This document shows positions 51,454 to 60,636 of a stretch of DNA of 64,000 nt, piece by piece. The stretch is from an uncultured Lachnospiraceae bacterium. GTDB taxonomy: Bacteria > Bacillota > Clostridia > Lachnospirales > Lachnospiraceae. Position 1 is the stretch's first letter; each line of letters starts with the position of its first letter. The notes below the pieces were generated by a model. The model did not search any database and was not told the origin of the DNA. It saw nothing but the letters and a program-made list of their open reading frames with translations. The stretch covers positions 1 through 64,000 of the forward strand of contig CAJUGJ010000011.1 of assembly GCA_910586015.1 (NCBI GenBank). Direction: 5' to 3'. A program made the position numbers and the translations under genes.

Positions 51454-53244
51454 TTATTCTTCTAATAATTTTTCAAGTTCATCTAATAAACTTCCAAATA
51501 CTTCTAATGCTTCCTTAATTGGTTGTGCTGTACTCATATCTACTCCTGCCTTTTTTAACAGACTGACTGGATCGTCTGAACAACCACTGGATAAGAAATT
51601 AAGATAATCTTTTACTGCTGATTCGCCCTCTTTTAAGATTTTGTTGGAAAGTGCAATTGCAGCTGAATATCCTGTTGCATATTGATATACATAAAAGTTC
51701 ATATAAAAATGAGGAATTCGTGCCCATTCTACATCAATATAATCATCCACAACAATATCTTTTCCATAATATTCCACATTCAAATCATGATAGATAGCAT
51801 TTAATCGTTCAGCTGTAAGTTTCTCTCCACCTGCTACCATCTGATTGATCTTTTGTTCAAACTCTGCAAACATTGTTTGACGATATAAAGTTCCCTTAAA
51901 GCCATCCAGAAAATGATTGATTAAATATGCCTTTTCCTTTTTATCCTCTGTCTTTGCAAGCAGATATCTCATCAAAAGTGCTTCATTACATGTAGAAGCA
52001 ACCTCTGCCACAAAAATCTTATAATCTGCATAGATTACAGGCTGATTCTTATTTGACAGATAAGAATGTAGTGCATGACCCATTTCATGTGCAAGTGTAA
52101 ATTCACTGTCCAAATTTTCTGTATAATTTAATAAAACATATGGATGTACTCTTGTACCTGCAGAATATGCTCCGCTTCGTTTTCCCTCGTTTTCATAGAC
52201 ATCAATCCAGCGGTTCTCAAATCCCTGTTTTAAAATAGCACGATATTCTTCTCCAAGCACTTCTAACGCATCATATACCTCTTGTTTTGCTTTTTCAAAT
52301 GGAATCTTTACATCTGCTTTCTCTACAATTGGAGTATAGAGATCATACATATGAAGTTCTTCATATCCTAACACTTTCTTACGCAAGCGTACATAGCGGT
52401 GCATATATTCCATATTTTCATGCACTGTCTGAATTAAATTACTGTACACTTCTACTGGTACTTCTGTTCTTGCCAGAGCAGCATGAAGAGTAGTTTCATA
52501 ATTTCTTGCTTTTGTCCGGAATAAAAGCTGTCGAATCTGTGAATCTAAAATAGCCGCCGAAGTATTGCGGAATTGATAATATACAGAATAGAGCGAATCA
52601 AACGCATCCTTTCTTACCCTTCGATCCTTACTTTCTACATGGGAAATATAGGTTCCATGGGTTACTGCAACTTCTTCTCCCTCAGAATTTTTAATAGATG
52701 GAAATGTAAGATCGGCATTATTGAATATTTCACAGATATCATTCGGCGCCTGTGTTATTTCTCCTGCCATTGCCAGAAGTTTTTCTTCTTTTTCAGAAAG
52801 GATATGCTCTTTCTTTCTTCGAATTCGTGTAATATCTAATTCATATAAGCGCAATTCTTCTGACTCATTATAAAATTGTTGTAATTTCTCTTCTGGAATT
52901 GCAATTAATTCTGGATCTTGAAAAGAGCTGGCACTATTTAGAGAAACAAAAAGATTCATAACACGTCCTGCCATGATCTGATAAGAAGATACCTTCATAT
53001 CTTCATCACTTTTTCGGAAAGCGTAAGAAGCAAGACGTTCTATTACCTTTGAACTTTCTTCTAAAAAATGATAATAACTCAATAGTGTCTGTGCAGATTC
53101 TCCTAACTTTCCTCTGTATGCCTCATATTGTTTTGGCAACTTTTCCGCATCCTTAATTGCCTCTTCCCAAGCTGCATCATCTGCATAGAGATCTTCGGTT
53201 GCCCAAGTATACTGCTTTTCTTGTTCACTTCTCTTTTTAATCAT
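51454..53244 (-). CDS. pepF: Oligoendopeptidase F
   Basis: 596 residues, a cytosolic M3-family zinc metallopeptidase that cuts short peptides. The zinc site HEMGH is in the C-terminal half, with the family motif RKDAFDSLYSVYYQF earlier and a late YYGKDIVVDDY. The gap to the upstream Gx transporter gene is 11 bases, so it is the last gene of an eetA-eetB-pepF transcript. AGGAGAAAG precedes the ATG. Confidence 0.93.
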   Translation of the reverse strand: MIKKRSEQEKQYTWATEDLYADDAAWEEAIKDAEKLPKQYEAYRGKLGESAQTLLSYYHFLEESSKVIERLASYAFRKSDEDMKVSSYQIMAGRVMNLFVSLNSASSFQDPELIAIPEEKLQQFYNESEELRLYELDITRIRRKKEHILSEKEEKLLAMAGEITQAPNDICEIFNNADLTFPSIKNSEGEEVAVTHGTYISHVESKDRRVRKDAFDSLYSVYYQFRNTSAAILDSQIRQLLFRTKARNYETTLHAALARTEVPVEVYSNLIQTVHENMEYMHRYVRLRKKVLGYEELHMYDLYTPIVEKADVKIPFEKAKQEVYDALEVLGEEYRAILKQGFENRWIDVYENEGKRSGAYSAGTRVHPYVLLNYTENLDSEFTLAHEMGHALHSYLSNKNQPVIYADYKIFVAEVASTCNEALLMRYLLAKTEDKKEKAYLINHFLDGFKGTLYRQTMFAEFEQKINQMVAGGEKLTAERLNAIYHDLNVEYYGKDIVVDDYIDVEWARIPHFYMNFYVYQYATGYSAAIALSNKILKEGESAVKDYLNFLSSGCSDDPVSLLKKAGVDMSTAQPIKEALEVFGSLLDELEKLLEE

Positions 53245-53255
53245 CGTTCTTTCTC

Positions 53256-53762
53256 CTACTTTTGAAATTTTAAAATATGATTCATTTTCTTTACTACCAT
53301 TGCCCCTAAAAGACCTATAATAAGTCCTGAAACAATTCCTCCAATTAATAAAATAGGAAGATAGTATAATACATTTCCAAGTACCAAAGTGGCAATAAGA
53401 ATCTGACCAATATTATGTCCTACTCCCCCTGCAACACTGACACCTACTATTCCAAATTGCTTTGTATGTTTTAAAAACAGCATTAGAAGAAAACTGATCA
53501 ATACTCCGCCAAAGCTATAGATCATCATAGAAATACTGTTAAATGTAAATCCCGCCAATACTACTCGTATCACTGCAATTACTGCTGCCTGCTTTGCACC
53601 AAAAAGATAAAGAGCTGCTAAAATAACAATATTAGCAAGTCCTAGTTTCATTCCCACAGTTTGAGCAGGTAATACAAAAATACTCTCTATATAACTTAAT
53701 ATAAAAGCAAGAGCAGTCAACATTCCAAATAGTGCTACTTTTTTTGCCTTACCCTCTGGCAC
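53256..53762 (-). CDS. Gx transporter family membrane protein (EetB-like)
   Basis: 168 residues with about five hydrophobic segments (YIESIFVLPAQTVGMKLGLANIVIL, GLIIGLLGAMVV), matching the Gx family once called heptaprenyl diphosphate synthase component I. In Listeria the pair of this protein and a NusG-domain-II protein (EetB and EetA) is needed for flavin-based extracellular electron transfer. Here it starts with GTG with GAGGGG upstream, 21 bases after the gene upstream. The electron-transfer role is inferred from the pair only. Confidence 0.8.
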   Translation of the reverse strand: MPEGKAKKVALFGMLTALAFILSYIESIFVLPAQTVGMKLGLANIVILAALYLFGAKQAAVIAVIRVVLAGFTFNSISMMIYSFGGVLISFLLMLFLKHTKQFGIVGVSVAGGVGHNIGQILIATLVLGNVLYYLPILLIGGIVSGLIIGLLGAMVVKKMNHILKFQK

Positions 53763-53783
53763 TTAACAATTCCCCTCTTTCAC

Positions 53784-54149
53784 TTATTGTACTACTGTAT
53801 CTAAATCAGATACTTCTCCACCGGAAATTTCTACTATAACCTTATGAGGCAGACAAATAATTTTTTCTCCATGATAATGAATAGACTTTTGATGAACACA
53901 GAGCTTATCTGGGCAGTCTGCTTGTATGATACTTGCAGTTCCATCCAAGATTTCTAATTTGTTTCCTCCATCTATCCCTTCAATATCAAATATTGTATTT
54001 TTAGAAAGTGAAAGTTTTGCATACTCTTTTCCATCCACTGTCACAATTACCATACTTCCCGATTTTTGGTGATAAAGTCGATAGCCTATAAAAATTCCTA
54101 CTGCTAACAGCAGTAAGACAACAACCAGAATAATATCATTCTTTTTCAT
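53784..54149 (-). CDS. NusG domain II-containing membrane-anchored protein (EetA-like)
   Basis: 121 residues with one N-terminal membrane segment and a NusG domain II fold with the conserved CPDKLCVHQKSI and ICLPHKV motifs. It heads the operon with the Gx transporter gene and pepF, under the promoter at 54184-54213. In Listeria such a gene (eetA) is required for extracellular electron transfer; whether this pair does the same here is not shown. Confidence 0.82.
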   Translation of the reverse strand: MKKNDIILVVVLLLLAVGIFIGYRLYHQKSGSMVIVTVDGKEYAKLSLSKNTIFDIEGIDGGNKLEILDGTASIIQADCPDKLCVHQKSIHYHGEKIICLPHKVIVEISGGEVSDLDTVVQ

Positions 54150-54183
54150 AACAGGCGGACTCCTTTCCAGTCCTCATTCCTTG

Positions 54184-54213
54184 ATTATATACCATTTGGG
54201 ATATACTATGCAA
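54184..54213 (-). promoter_or_regulatory. Promoter of the EetA-like/EetB-like/pepF operon
   Basis: Minus-strand TTGCAT, 18-base spacer, TATAAT, about 35 bases upstream of the first gene. Confidence 0.6.
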
Positions 54214-54261
54214 GAAGAAAAACAAAAAATCTTTTATTCGTATAGTTTTTTCAAAAAGGTA

Positions 54262-54292
54262 TTGACTCTGACGTTACGTTATACTCTATAAT
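54262..54292 (+). promoter_or_regulatory. MerR-type promoter with 19-base spacer
   Basis: TTGACT, 19-base spacer, TATAAT. The spacer holds ACGTTACGT in a loose dyad. Overlong spacers with a dyad are the hallmark of promoters twisted by MerR-family regulators, so the gene is probably autoregulated. Confidence 0.75.
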
Positions 54293-54317
54293 ATCATTAC
54301 ACGGGAGGAATGAGAAT

Positions 54318-55043
54318 ATGAGAACAGTAAATGAAGTAAGTAAAATTACAGGTGTAAGTATACGTACTCTACATCACTATGATGCAATTGGTCTTTTGAA
54401 ACCAACAAAGGTAACAAACGCTGGCTATCGATTGTATGACGATACCGCACTTTGTCGTTTGCAGAGTATTTTGCTTTTTCGTGAATTACAGTTTCCTTTG
54501 AAAGGAATCAAAACAATTCTGGATAATCCAAATTTTGAACCATCTAATGCACTTGAGCAACAAATTAAGCTGTTGGAATTACAGTATAAACATATAGAGA
54601 AACTTATTTCTTTTGCCCGTGAAATTCAAAAAAAAGGAGCAATAAAAATGGATTTTAATGTTTTTGACAAAAGTATTATTGAACAGTATAAGCAAGAAGT
54701 AAAAGCTAAGTGGGGTAAAAGTGAAGCATATCAAGAATTTATACAAAGAGAAAAAAATGGTCAAGATTTTGAAAAAACTGAAAAAAAGTTTATGTCCTTA
54801 TTCTCTGAAATCGGTATGTTACGTGAATTACCACCATCCGATAAAAAAGTGCAAGAAAAAATTTGTACCCTACAACGTTTCATTACAGATAACTATTATA
54901 ATTGTACCAATAAAATTTTATCAAATTTAGGCCAGATGTATGTAAACGACGAGCGTTTTAAAAAAAATATTGATAGCGCTGGCGGCGAGGGAACTGCAGA
55001 ATTTACAATGCAGGCAATACAGATCTATTGTTCTGCTATATAG
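54318..55043 (+). CDS. MerR-family regulator with TipAS-type ligand-binding domain
   Basis: 241 residues. The N-terminal winged helix-turn-helix (VNEVSKITGVSIRTLHHYDAIGLL) is typical of MerR. A coiled coil follows at about residues 80-110, and the C-terminal TipAS domain (about 120-241) in the TipA family binds peptide antibiotics. No efflux pump gene lies directly downstream. GGGAGGA precedes the ATG. The ligand is unknown. Confidence 0.9.
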   Translation: MRTVNEVSKITGVSIRTLHHYDAIGLLKPTKVTNAGYRLYDDTALCRLQSILLFRELQFPLKGIKTILDNPNFEPSNALEQQIKLLELQYKHIEKLISFAREIQKKGAIKMDFNVFDKSIIEQYKQEVKAKWGKSEAYQEFIQREKNGQDFEKTEKKFMSLFSEIGMLRELPPSDKKVQEKICTLQRFITDNYYNCTNKILSNLGQMYVNDERFKKNIDSAGGEGTAEFTMQAIQIYCSAI

Positions 55044-55052
55044 ATATAAAAA

Positions 55053-55165
55053 TAGAGCTGTCGTACTAAAAATGGTGATATGTTCCTTTCCAAGTGACAA
55101 GTTTTAATTAATTTTCTTGTCTACCTAGAAGGGAACATATTCTATCTTAATATGACAGCTCTATA
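55053..55165. terminator. Long hairpin between the MerR and permease genes
   Basis: ATAGAGCTGTC pairs with GACAGCTCTAT, and an inner block (ATATGTTCC with GGAACATAT) also pairs, so 113 bases form one long imperfect hairpin between convergent genes. Its arm is close to that of the hairpin at 31757-31861. Confidence 0.7.
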
Positions 55166-55176
55166 ATATGTTCTTT

Positions 55177-56496
55177 TTAACCCTCTGATTTCATCGCTTC
55201 AATAGCACTGATCTTTGTTGCTCTTCTTGCAGGAATATATCCCGAAATTACTCCTACACCAATTGTTCCAAATGCGGCTGCCAAAGGAAGCCACCAAGGA
55301 ATCATAGATACTTTTCCTCCACTGGAATATCCAATACTCATTAAAGAGCTAAGTAGTGTCGAACCATATTTATTGATAAAATACGAGGCGAGATAGCTAA
55401 GGGCAATTCCAATCACTCCCCCGATTAAACCAATCATTCCGGCTTCAAATAAGAACAACTTTTTAATATCCTTAATCAAACATCCAAGTACTTTCATAAT
55501 ACCGATTTCTTTTGTTCTTTCATAAATTGACATAATCATAGTATTAGCAATATTAATTGCAGATACTAACATGGCAACTGCTCCAATTGCTCCAAGTACC
55601 ATTTGAAGCATATTTGCAGTTTCAATACTCGTTTCAATATACTGCATCTCACTGTTTGAACGATACCCTAAAGCTTCAATCTCTTCCTGAACTGCTGTAA
55701 CGTTTTTCATATTATCTACATTGATCTGAATCTCTTCGTAGTTTTCTAAAGACTTCATCGCTTTCTTCCGATCCTCAGCTTTGAGCGTCTTTGCATATTG
55801 TGTATAGAGTTCTTTAAAATAGTTCAGATCTATATAAATATAATAATTATATCTCCAATCGTTGGATTGAGGCATAATAACATACTCTTTTAGTCTTATA
55901 TTCAATGGTTTCTTCTTTTCTGCAACCTGATAATCATTAAAAGTAAAAGTAACTTTATCTTTGGTCAGATCAATCGTTTTAGTCTTTTGATTTCTTCCAG
56001 ACCAGTAATAAAAATCCCGTAACGCGTCAGAGCCAATCGCAATGATCTGTGGTCTTTCTGGCGTTGGATAGCTTCCAGATTCTAATTTCGGAAATCCAAA
56101 AGAATCAAAAGTGGTACAGTCCATTGCATAAATTTGTGTCCATGAAGAATATTTTCCACTCTGCATTTGAACTGATTTCGAATACTTTGGAGAAACAGAC
56201 TTCACATGATCAATCTCTTTCAATACACTTACTAAAGAATCATCCATTTTTTGTGTAGTAGACTGATAATTTCCATTTCCATCATCATACCAAGCATCTT
56301 TTTGAATTGTAATGATTGTCATAGAGCCATTTTCCATTACTTGTTGACGGAAGCTTTCATTCATACCAAAACCGATGGAGAACATAACTACAATGGAAAT
56401 TGTTCCTATGATCATACCTATAATTGTAAGTGCAGTTCTTGCTTTTCTTCGAGTTAAGTTTCTTAATCCCATCCTTAACAAATCACTAATTTTCAT
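55177..56496 (-). CDS. FtsX-like ABC transporter permease (MacB type)
   Basis: 439 residues: an N-terminal membrane segment (LTIIGMIIGTISIVVMFSIG), a long extracytoplasmic MacB-PCD-like domain to about residue 290, and a C-terminal three-helix FtsX domain with the pattern ILMYERTKEIGIMKVLG-like (SIYERTKEIGIMKVLG). The start at 56496 overlaps the end of the small membrane gene by 11 bases. With the ATPase at 59393 it should form a MacB-like exporter or mechanotransmission complex. The substrate is not known. Confidence 0.87.
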   Translation of the reverse strand: MKISDLLRMGLRNLTRRKARTALTIIGMIIGTISIVVMFSIGFGMNESFRQQVMENGSMTIITIQKDAWYDDGNGNYQSTTQKMDDSLVSVLKEIDHVKSVSPKYSKSVQMQSGKYSSWTQIYAMDCTTFDSFGFPKLESGSYPTPERPQIIAIGSDALRDFYYWSGRNQKTKTIDLTKDKVTFTFNDYQVAEKKKPLNIRLKEYVIMPQSNDWRYNYYIYIDLNYFKELYTQYAKTLKAEDRKKAMKSLENYEEIQINVDNMKNVTAVQEEIEALGYRSNSEMQYIETSIETANMLQMVLGAIGAVAMLVSAINIANTMIMSIYERTKEIGIMKVLGCLIKDIKKLFLFEAGMIGLIGGVIGIALSYLASYFINKYGSTLLSSLMSIGYSSGGKVSMIPWWLPLAAAFGTIGVGVISGYIPARRATKISAIEAMKSEG

Positions 56497-56761
56497 ATGG
56501 ATCAATTCCTTTTTTAATTCTCTTCTTTGCCAACAGAATACCAATTAAGATACTAAGTGCTAAAACTCCTCCTGTCACACCTCCAACAAATCCCCAGCTT
56601 GCTAAAAGATTATCCATTCCTCCAGAGGAATTAGAATTGGGATCCTCCATTCCTCCTAAATTCCCCATATCCATCATACTATTGCTGATCAACTCATGAT
56701 TTGTTGTTAGATCATCCATCAATACATTAACTTGAAACGCATCACTGATACTAATTTTCAT
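56486..56761 (-). CDS. Small single-pass membrane protein of unknown function
   Basis: 91 residues from 56761, where GAGGTG is well placed (an upstream ATG at 56773 is poorer). It has a Met/Asn/Gly-rich outer region, one membrane segment near the C-terminus and a short basic tail (KKRIKKG). The next gene and this one start with the same MKIS codons. It overlaps the permease gene. I do not recognise it. It could be a small partner of the ABC system or a leftover of a second permease. Confidence 0.65.
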   Translation of the reverse strand: MKISISDAFQVNVLMDDLTTNHELISNSMMDMGNLGGMEDPNSNSSGGMDNLLASWGFVGGVTGGVLALSILIGILLAKKRIKKGIDPYEN

Positions 56762-56786
56762 TTTACACCTCATTTCTGCACTTTAA

Positions 56787-59318
56787 TTAGACTTGATCTT
56801 GCTTTAATAATTTCTTTTTATGAAGTTTAATTCCAATCATCCTTACTACTGGAATTACAACCACTAAAATTCCTGCTTGAATTACAAGAAATAGCCAAAG
56901 TGGAAGAATTGGTTTTACAGTTTCTGTTGGAGACACATCAACAGGTATGTTCCAGTCACCCATATTATCATCCATCCCGGGATCATAGGCAGCATTTACA
57001 TAGACATCATTAAATTCCTGTTCCTGTGTTACTTCATCGCCATTACTATCTTCATAGTGAATAATAATCTTTCCAGAACAAGTTCCTTCTTTATTTGGAA
57101 GAACCGTTAATTCCGGTTGTTCATAAGATCCAGCAGAGATTGTTCCTAAATAAAACATTGTTCCAGTACTTAAAGTAAAATCACCTTCTAGTGTAAAATA
57201 AACATTATTTAGTGGAGATTTTCCCATATTATAAAAGTCAAATACCATTGCTGTTTCAACATTTACAGTTGGTGTATCCCAATTACCGACAGAAACATTC
57301 TGAACTACAGGTCTTGCATTTTCTACTGCCTGTAATTTGATTGTTGCTGTTTCTATTGTTCCCTCTTCTTTTCCCTCTATCACTGGCATATCGTCATATT
57401 CATATGCCAATGTTATTTCAATTTCATAGGAATTTGTTGCAGTATCATTTTTAACCTTCATTGGCAATGTATTTGTTCGTGTTTCCCCCGGAGCAATTTT
57501 ATCAATATAAAAACTATTGCTTCCCTCTGATACAGAAAATACATCATCTTTTTGTTTCACAGTAACTGTTATATTTCTAGCTGACTTTGAAGCATGTGTA
57601 TTTTTTAAGTCAAAATGAAGCTCAAATGTTGAACCTGCTTTTAATTCCTCTTTATCTGTCCCGAAATCTGTAACAATTAATTTTGGTTTACTCTTACTAC
57701 TATCATCATCTTTTTCTTTATCATTTTTAACATTTAAAATATAAAATGTAGCTGTTTCCTGTAAAGCTTCATTATTCTCGCTCTTATATTCACAAGATAT
57801 TTTTAATGGATTTGTTCCCTCTGAAATTCCTTTTCCCACTTTAAACTTCATACTAACCTGTACTTTTGCACCAGGTTCTAAATTTCCTAAACTCTTATAT
57901 GGATCAGAAGTCAATGGTTCGAATCCATTGGAAGATAGTTCATCTCCTCTAACTCTAACTTCTTTTGCAGTATTATTTCCTTTATTCGTAATAGAAAATG
58001 TAAGTGTAACGGTTTCTCCTGCCGATGGACTGGAAGGACTTTGAACAGCATTATCCATTATCAATTCATTGATAAGTTTATCTTCTTCTTCCTGCTTATC
58101 CTTTTTTATCATTAAATATATAATAGCTTGTGCAGTATGAGGTTCATCTTCTTCTTTTTGATTACTATCTTTATAAGAAACTTGTACTGTAAATTCTTTT
58201 AGTCCCTCTGACACTGCATCTGTAATTCGTAGAGGCAATTCTAATTCGGTCTTATCATTTGGTTCTAAATCTTGTACAGATAAAGTTTGGGTTTCATAAT
58301 CTTCAATAATACCTTCATCTTTACCCGTTCCTTTAATAATACTGACCTGAACATTTGTAGCTTTTAAAACACCTATATTTTCAAGATTTACTTTTAAAGA
58401 ATGAGAAGTTCCTGGCTTAATATCCTCTTCATACTTTTCACCCTTAATTTCAATTTTTGCATCTTCTTTTGATGATGCTTCTTCCTTCTTTTTAATTGTA
58501 ACATATAAGTTTTCAGTAGATGTTTTTTCCTCGCCATCTTCATCTTTATAACTAAAATTAACAGTTAACGTTTTAAGACCTTCTGTAGCAGTAGATAAAA
58601 CGGTAGCCGGAAGTGTCACTTTACTATTTCCACCACTTTTTAAATCACCGAGTTTTTGACTTTTTACAGAATATGCAGGCACAATTCCCGATTCCCCAAA
58701 TTCTAAACTAAAATATGTATTTAAGGCTGTAATTTCACCCTCGTTTTTTACATTAAAATTAATATTAAAAGTTTCTCCAATAAAAATATCTTCTGTATCA
58801 TAAGTAATATCACTAATCGTAATCTGTGCTGGTGCTTTTTCTTTTGTCACACGTACTACCATAGGAATATTACATGATTTTATATTATAAGATCCTGTAG
58901 ATTCATTATAATCACCATACTCATAACTGGTATAGGACGCCTTGATGGACATATTATAAGTTCCAATTTTTGCTGTTTCTTTCATAACAATATCAAACTC
59001 AAGATAGGCTTTTTCTCCTACTGCCAATCCCATAATCTCACCAACTGTATTATCTTTTTTCAAAGTTACATTGGTGATTTTAAATGGTGCACCATCTGGT
59101 ACTTCTCCTGAAAAGGTAGGTGCTGAAATATATACACTTAGAGCACGTACTGGAACTTTTACATGTGTTGTCGTTCCCGGAATAGCTTCTACCTCTCTTG
59201 ACACACCACTTTCCAAATCCATAAACAGATCGTCTGCCTTTACTGTCTGAAAACCGCCGAGCAGTCCAATACACATGACAAACACTAAGATTGCTGCGAC
59301 AAATCTCTGCTTTTTCAT
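56787..59318 (-). CDS. Large exported surface protein with repeated CARDB-like domains
   Basis: 843 residues: a signal peptide (residues 1-28, AAILVFVMCIGLLGGFQTVKA), about five Ig-like CARDB-type repeats each with the pattern NxGxxxAxNVxV, and a C-terminal membrane segment followed by a basic tail (KLHKKKLLK). It is held in the membrane with the repeats outside. In clusters of this kind it accompanies an ABC exporter. Between the ATPase and the small membrane gene, 65 bases after the ATPase, it is probably part of the same complex. The ligand is unknown. Confidence 0.85.
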   Translation of the reverse strand: MKKQRFVAAILVFVMCIGLLGGFQTVKADDLFMDLESGVSREVEAIPGTTTHVKVPVRALSVYISAPTFSGEVPDGAPFKITNVTLKKDNTVGEIMGLAVGEKAYLEFDIVMKETAKIGTYNMSIKASYTSYEYGDYNESTGSYNIKSCNIPMVVRVTKEKAPAQITISDITYDTEDIFIGETFNINFNVKNEGEITALNTYFSLEFGESGIVPAYSVKSQKLGDLKSGGNSKVTLPATVLSTATEGLKTLTVNFSYKDEDGEEKTSTENLYVTIKKKEEASSKEDAKIEIKGEKYEEDIKPGTSHSLKVNLENIGVLKATNVQVSIIKGTGKDEGIIEDYETQTLSVQDLEPNDKTELELPLRITDAVSEGLKEFTVQVSYKDSNQKEEDEPHTAQAIIYLMIKKDKQEEEDKLINELIMDNAVQSPSSPSAGETVTLTFSITNKGNNTAKEVRVRGDELSSNGFEPLTSDPYKSLGNLEPGAKVQVSMKFKVGKGISEGTNPLKISCEYKSENNEALQETATFYILNVKNDKEKDDDSSKSKPKLIVTDFGTDKEELKAGSTFELHFDLKNTHASKSARNITVTVKQKDDVFSVSEGSNSFYIDKIAPGETRTNTLPMKVKNDTATNSYEIEITLAYEYDDMPVIEGKEEGTIETATIKLQAVENARPVVQNVSVGNWDTPTVNVETAMVFDFYNMGKSPLNNVYFTLEGDFTLSTGTMFYLGTISAGSYEQPELTVLPNKEGTCSGKIIIHYEDSNGDEVTQEQEFNDVYVNAAYDPGMDDNMGDWNIPVDVSPTETVKPILPLWLFLVIQAGILVVVIPVVRMIGIKLHKKKLLKQDQV

Positions 59319-59392
59319 TCCTCATTCCTCTGCTTTCTTTTTCATTCTATAATATTATACTACCCTCATTTATTAACTCCCGTTTTTATATT

Positions 59393-60427
59393 TTAGTCGC
59401 TTTTTCTTTTGTGTTGCCGTTTGTGTTCGACTTTTTGTGCGGGATCTTTTTTCGTTTCTTTTTTATCGTCTTTCTCTGTAGATGTTTGTTTCTGTTCAGC
59501 AATTACTTCTTTTTCTGTAGATGTTTGTTGTTGTTCAACAACTATGTCTTGGGTGATTGTTGGCTTTTCTGTAATTGTCTCCTGCTTTTGCTCAACTAGT
59601 TCTTTATTCTCCTTTTCTTCCACTTTTTGTTCTTCCGACGCAGTTTCTTTATTTTCGGCTGCCGACGCAGTCTCTGCGACAGTCTCTGCGGCAGAAACTG
59701 CTTCTACCTGTGCTACTTCTTTAGGATGTTCTACAATCTCAACATTTTGAATCTTTCCATCTAGAATATGTATAATTTTATCTGCAAATGCTGCCAAACG
59801 AGGATCATGTGTTACCATAACAATCGTCTGTTGATTTTCTCTTGCAATGGATTTAATCAGATCCATAACTTCCATTGTAGTTTTAGTATCCAAATTTCCT
59901 GTTGGTTCATCGGCAAAAACAATTTCTGGTTTTGCTACAAATGCCCTTGCAATACCAACTCTTTGCTGTTGACCACCACTCATTTCTTTTGGTCGATGTT
60001 TTAATCTTGCTTTTAGCCCAACCTTAATAAGCATATCCCTTGACATTTTTCTTCTTTTTCGGCGTGGTACTTTTTTAAATACTAATGGAAATTCTACATT
60101 CTCTAATGCTGTCATCGAACCAATCAAATTATAAGATTGAAATACAAATCCAAGGTATCTCTGTCTAAATCTAGCGAGATTATTCTCACTCATTTTATGA
60201 ATCTTTCTACCCTTTATAATAATTTCTCCGCTAGTTACCTTCTCAATTCCTGCCATTAGGTTCAAAAGCGTCGACTTACCAGAACCGGAAGTACCTAACA
60301 GACAACAGAATTCTCCCTTCATAATGTCGAAGCTGACTCCATCTACCGCACAAATCCGTTCAGAGCCCATTCGATAGATCTTTTTAACATTTTTCACCTC
60401 GACGGCCTTTTCCGTATTCTGCTTCAC
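59393..60427 (-). CDS. ABC transporter ATP-binding protein with long charged tail
   Basis: 344 residues. The first 235 are a MacB/LolD-type nucleotide-binding domain with Walker A (GTSGSGKST), signature MSGGQQQR and Walker B (IVFADEPTG). The remaining 108 residues are low-complexity Glu/Lys/Gln/Thr with a tandem repeat (TSTEKEVIAEQKQTSTEK) and a basic end (KRQHKRKSD), absent from ordinary ABC ATPases. The start is GTG. It heads the cluster with the CARDB-like protein, the small membrane protein and the permease. Confidence 0.9.
   Translation of the reverse strand: MKQNTEKAVEVKNVKKIYRMGSERICAVDGVSFDIMKGEFCCLLGTSGSGKSTLLNLMAGIEKVTSGEIIIKGRKIHKMSENNLARFRQRYLGFVFQSYNLIGSMTALENVEFPLVFKKVPRRKRRKMSRDMLIKVGLKARLKHRPKEMSGGQQQRVGIARAFVAKPEIVFADEPTGNLDTKTTMEVMDLIKSIARENQQTIVMVTHDPRLAAFADKIIHILDGKIQNVEIVEHPKEVAQVEAVSAAETVAETASAAENKETASEEQKVEEKENKELVEQKQETITEKPTITQDIVVEQQQTSTEKEVIAEQKQTSTEKDDKKETKKDPAQKVEHKRQHKRKSD
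59471..59548 (-). repeat. Tandem repeat in the ABC ATPase tail
   Basis: Two adjacent units of about 39 bases encode near-identical 13-residue blocks containing QTSTEKE and QTSTEKD. A tract with repeated short units (GCAGTCTCTGC) lies at 59660-59705. Confidence 0.7.
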
Positions 60428-60584
60428 CTCAACCCCCTCTTTCTTTTCTTCAAATTTCTGCCCTACTAATGGTATCTTATTTTTCTTAAAATAAGAATAG
60501 GTTAAATCTTAATTTTTTATTACTTTTCCTTCCTAATATTATATACTACTAAACCACTCTTCTAACACTTTTTCAAAGCTAAAA
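60428..60584. other. Intergenic region ahead of the ABC cluster
   Basis: A minus-strand TATAAT with no firm -35 box lies within it; otherwise I see nothing. Confidence 0.4.
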
Positions 60585-60622
60585 TACACCGGAAATCGTT
60601 TGCTTAAACATCTTCCGGCGTA
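60585..60622 (-). terminator. Intrinsic terminator of the AI-2E family permease gene
   Basis: TACGCCGGAA pairs with TTCCGGTGTA with one G-T pair; TTTTA follows on the minus strand. It closes the transcript that begins with the truncated gene at the right edge or with the kinase-like gene. Confidence 0.7.
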
Positions 60623-60636
60623 TCTATCTTCTTGTA

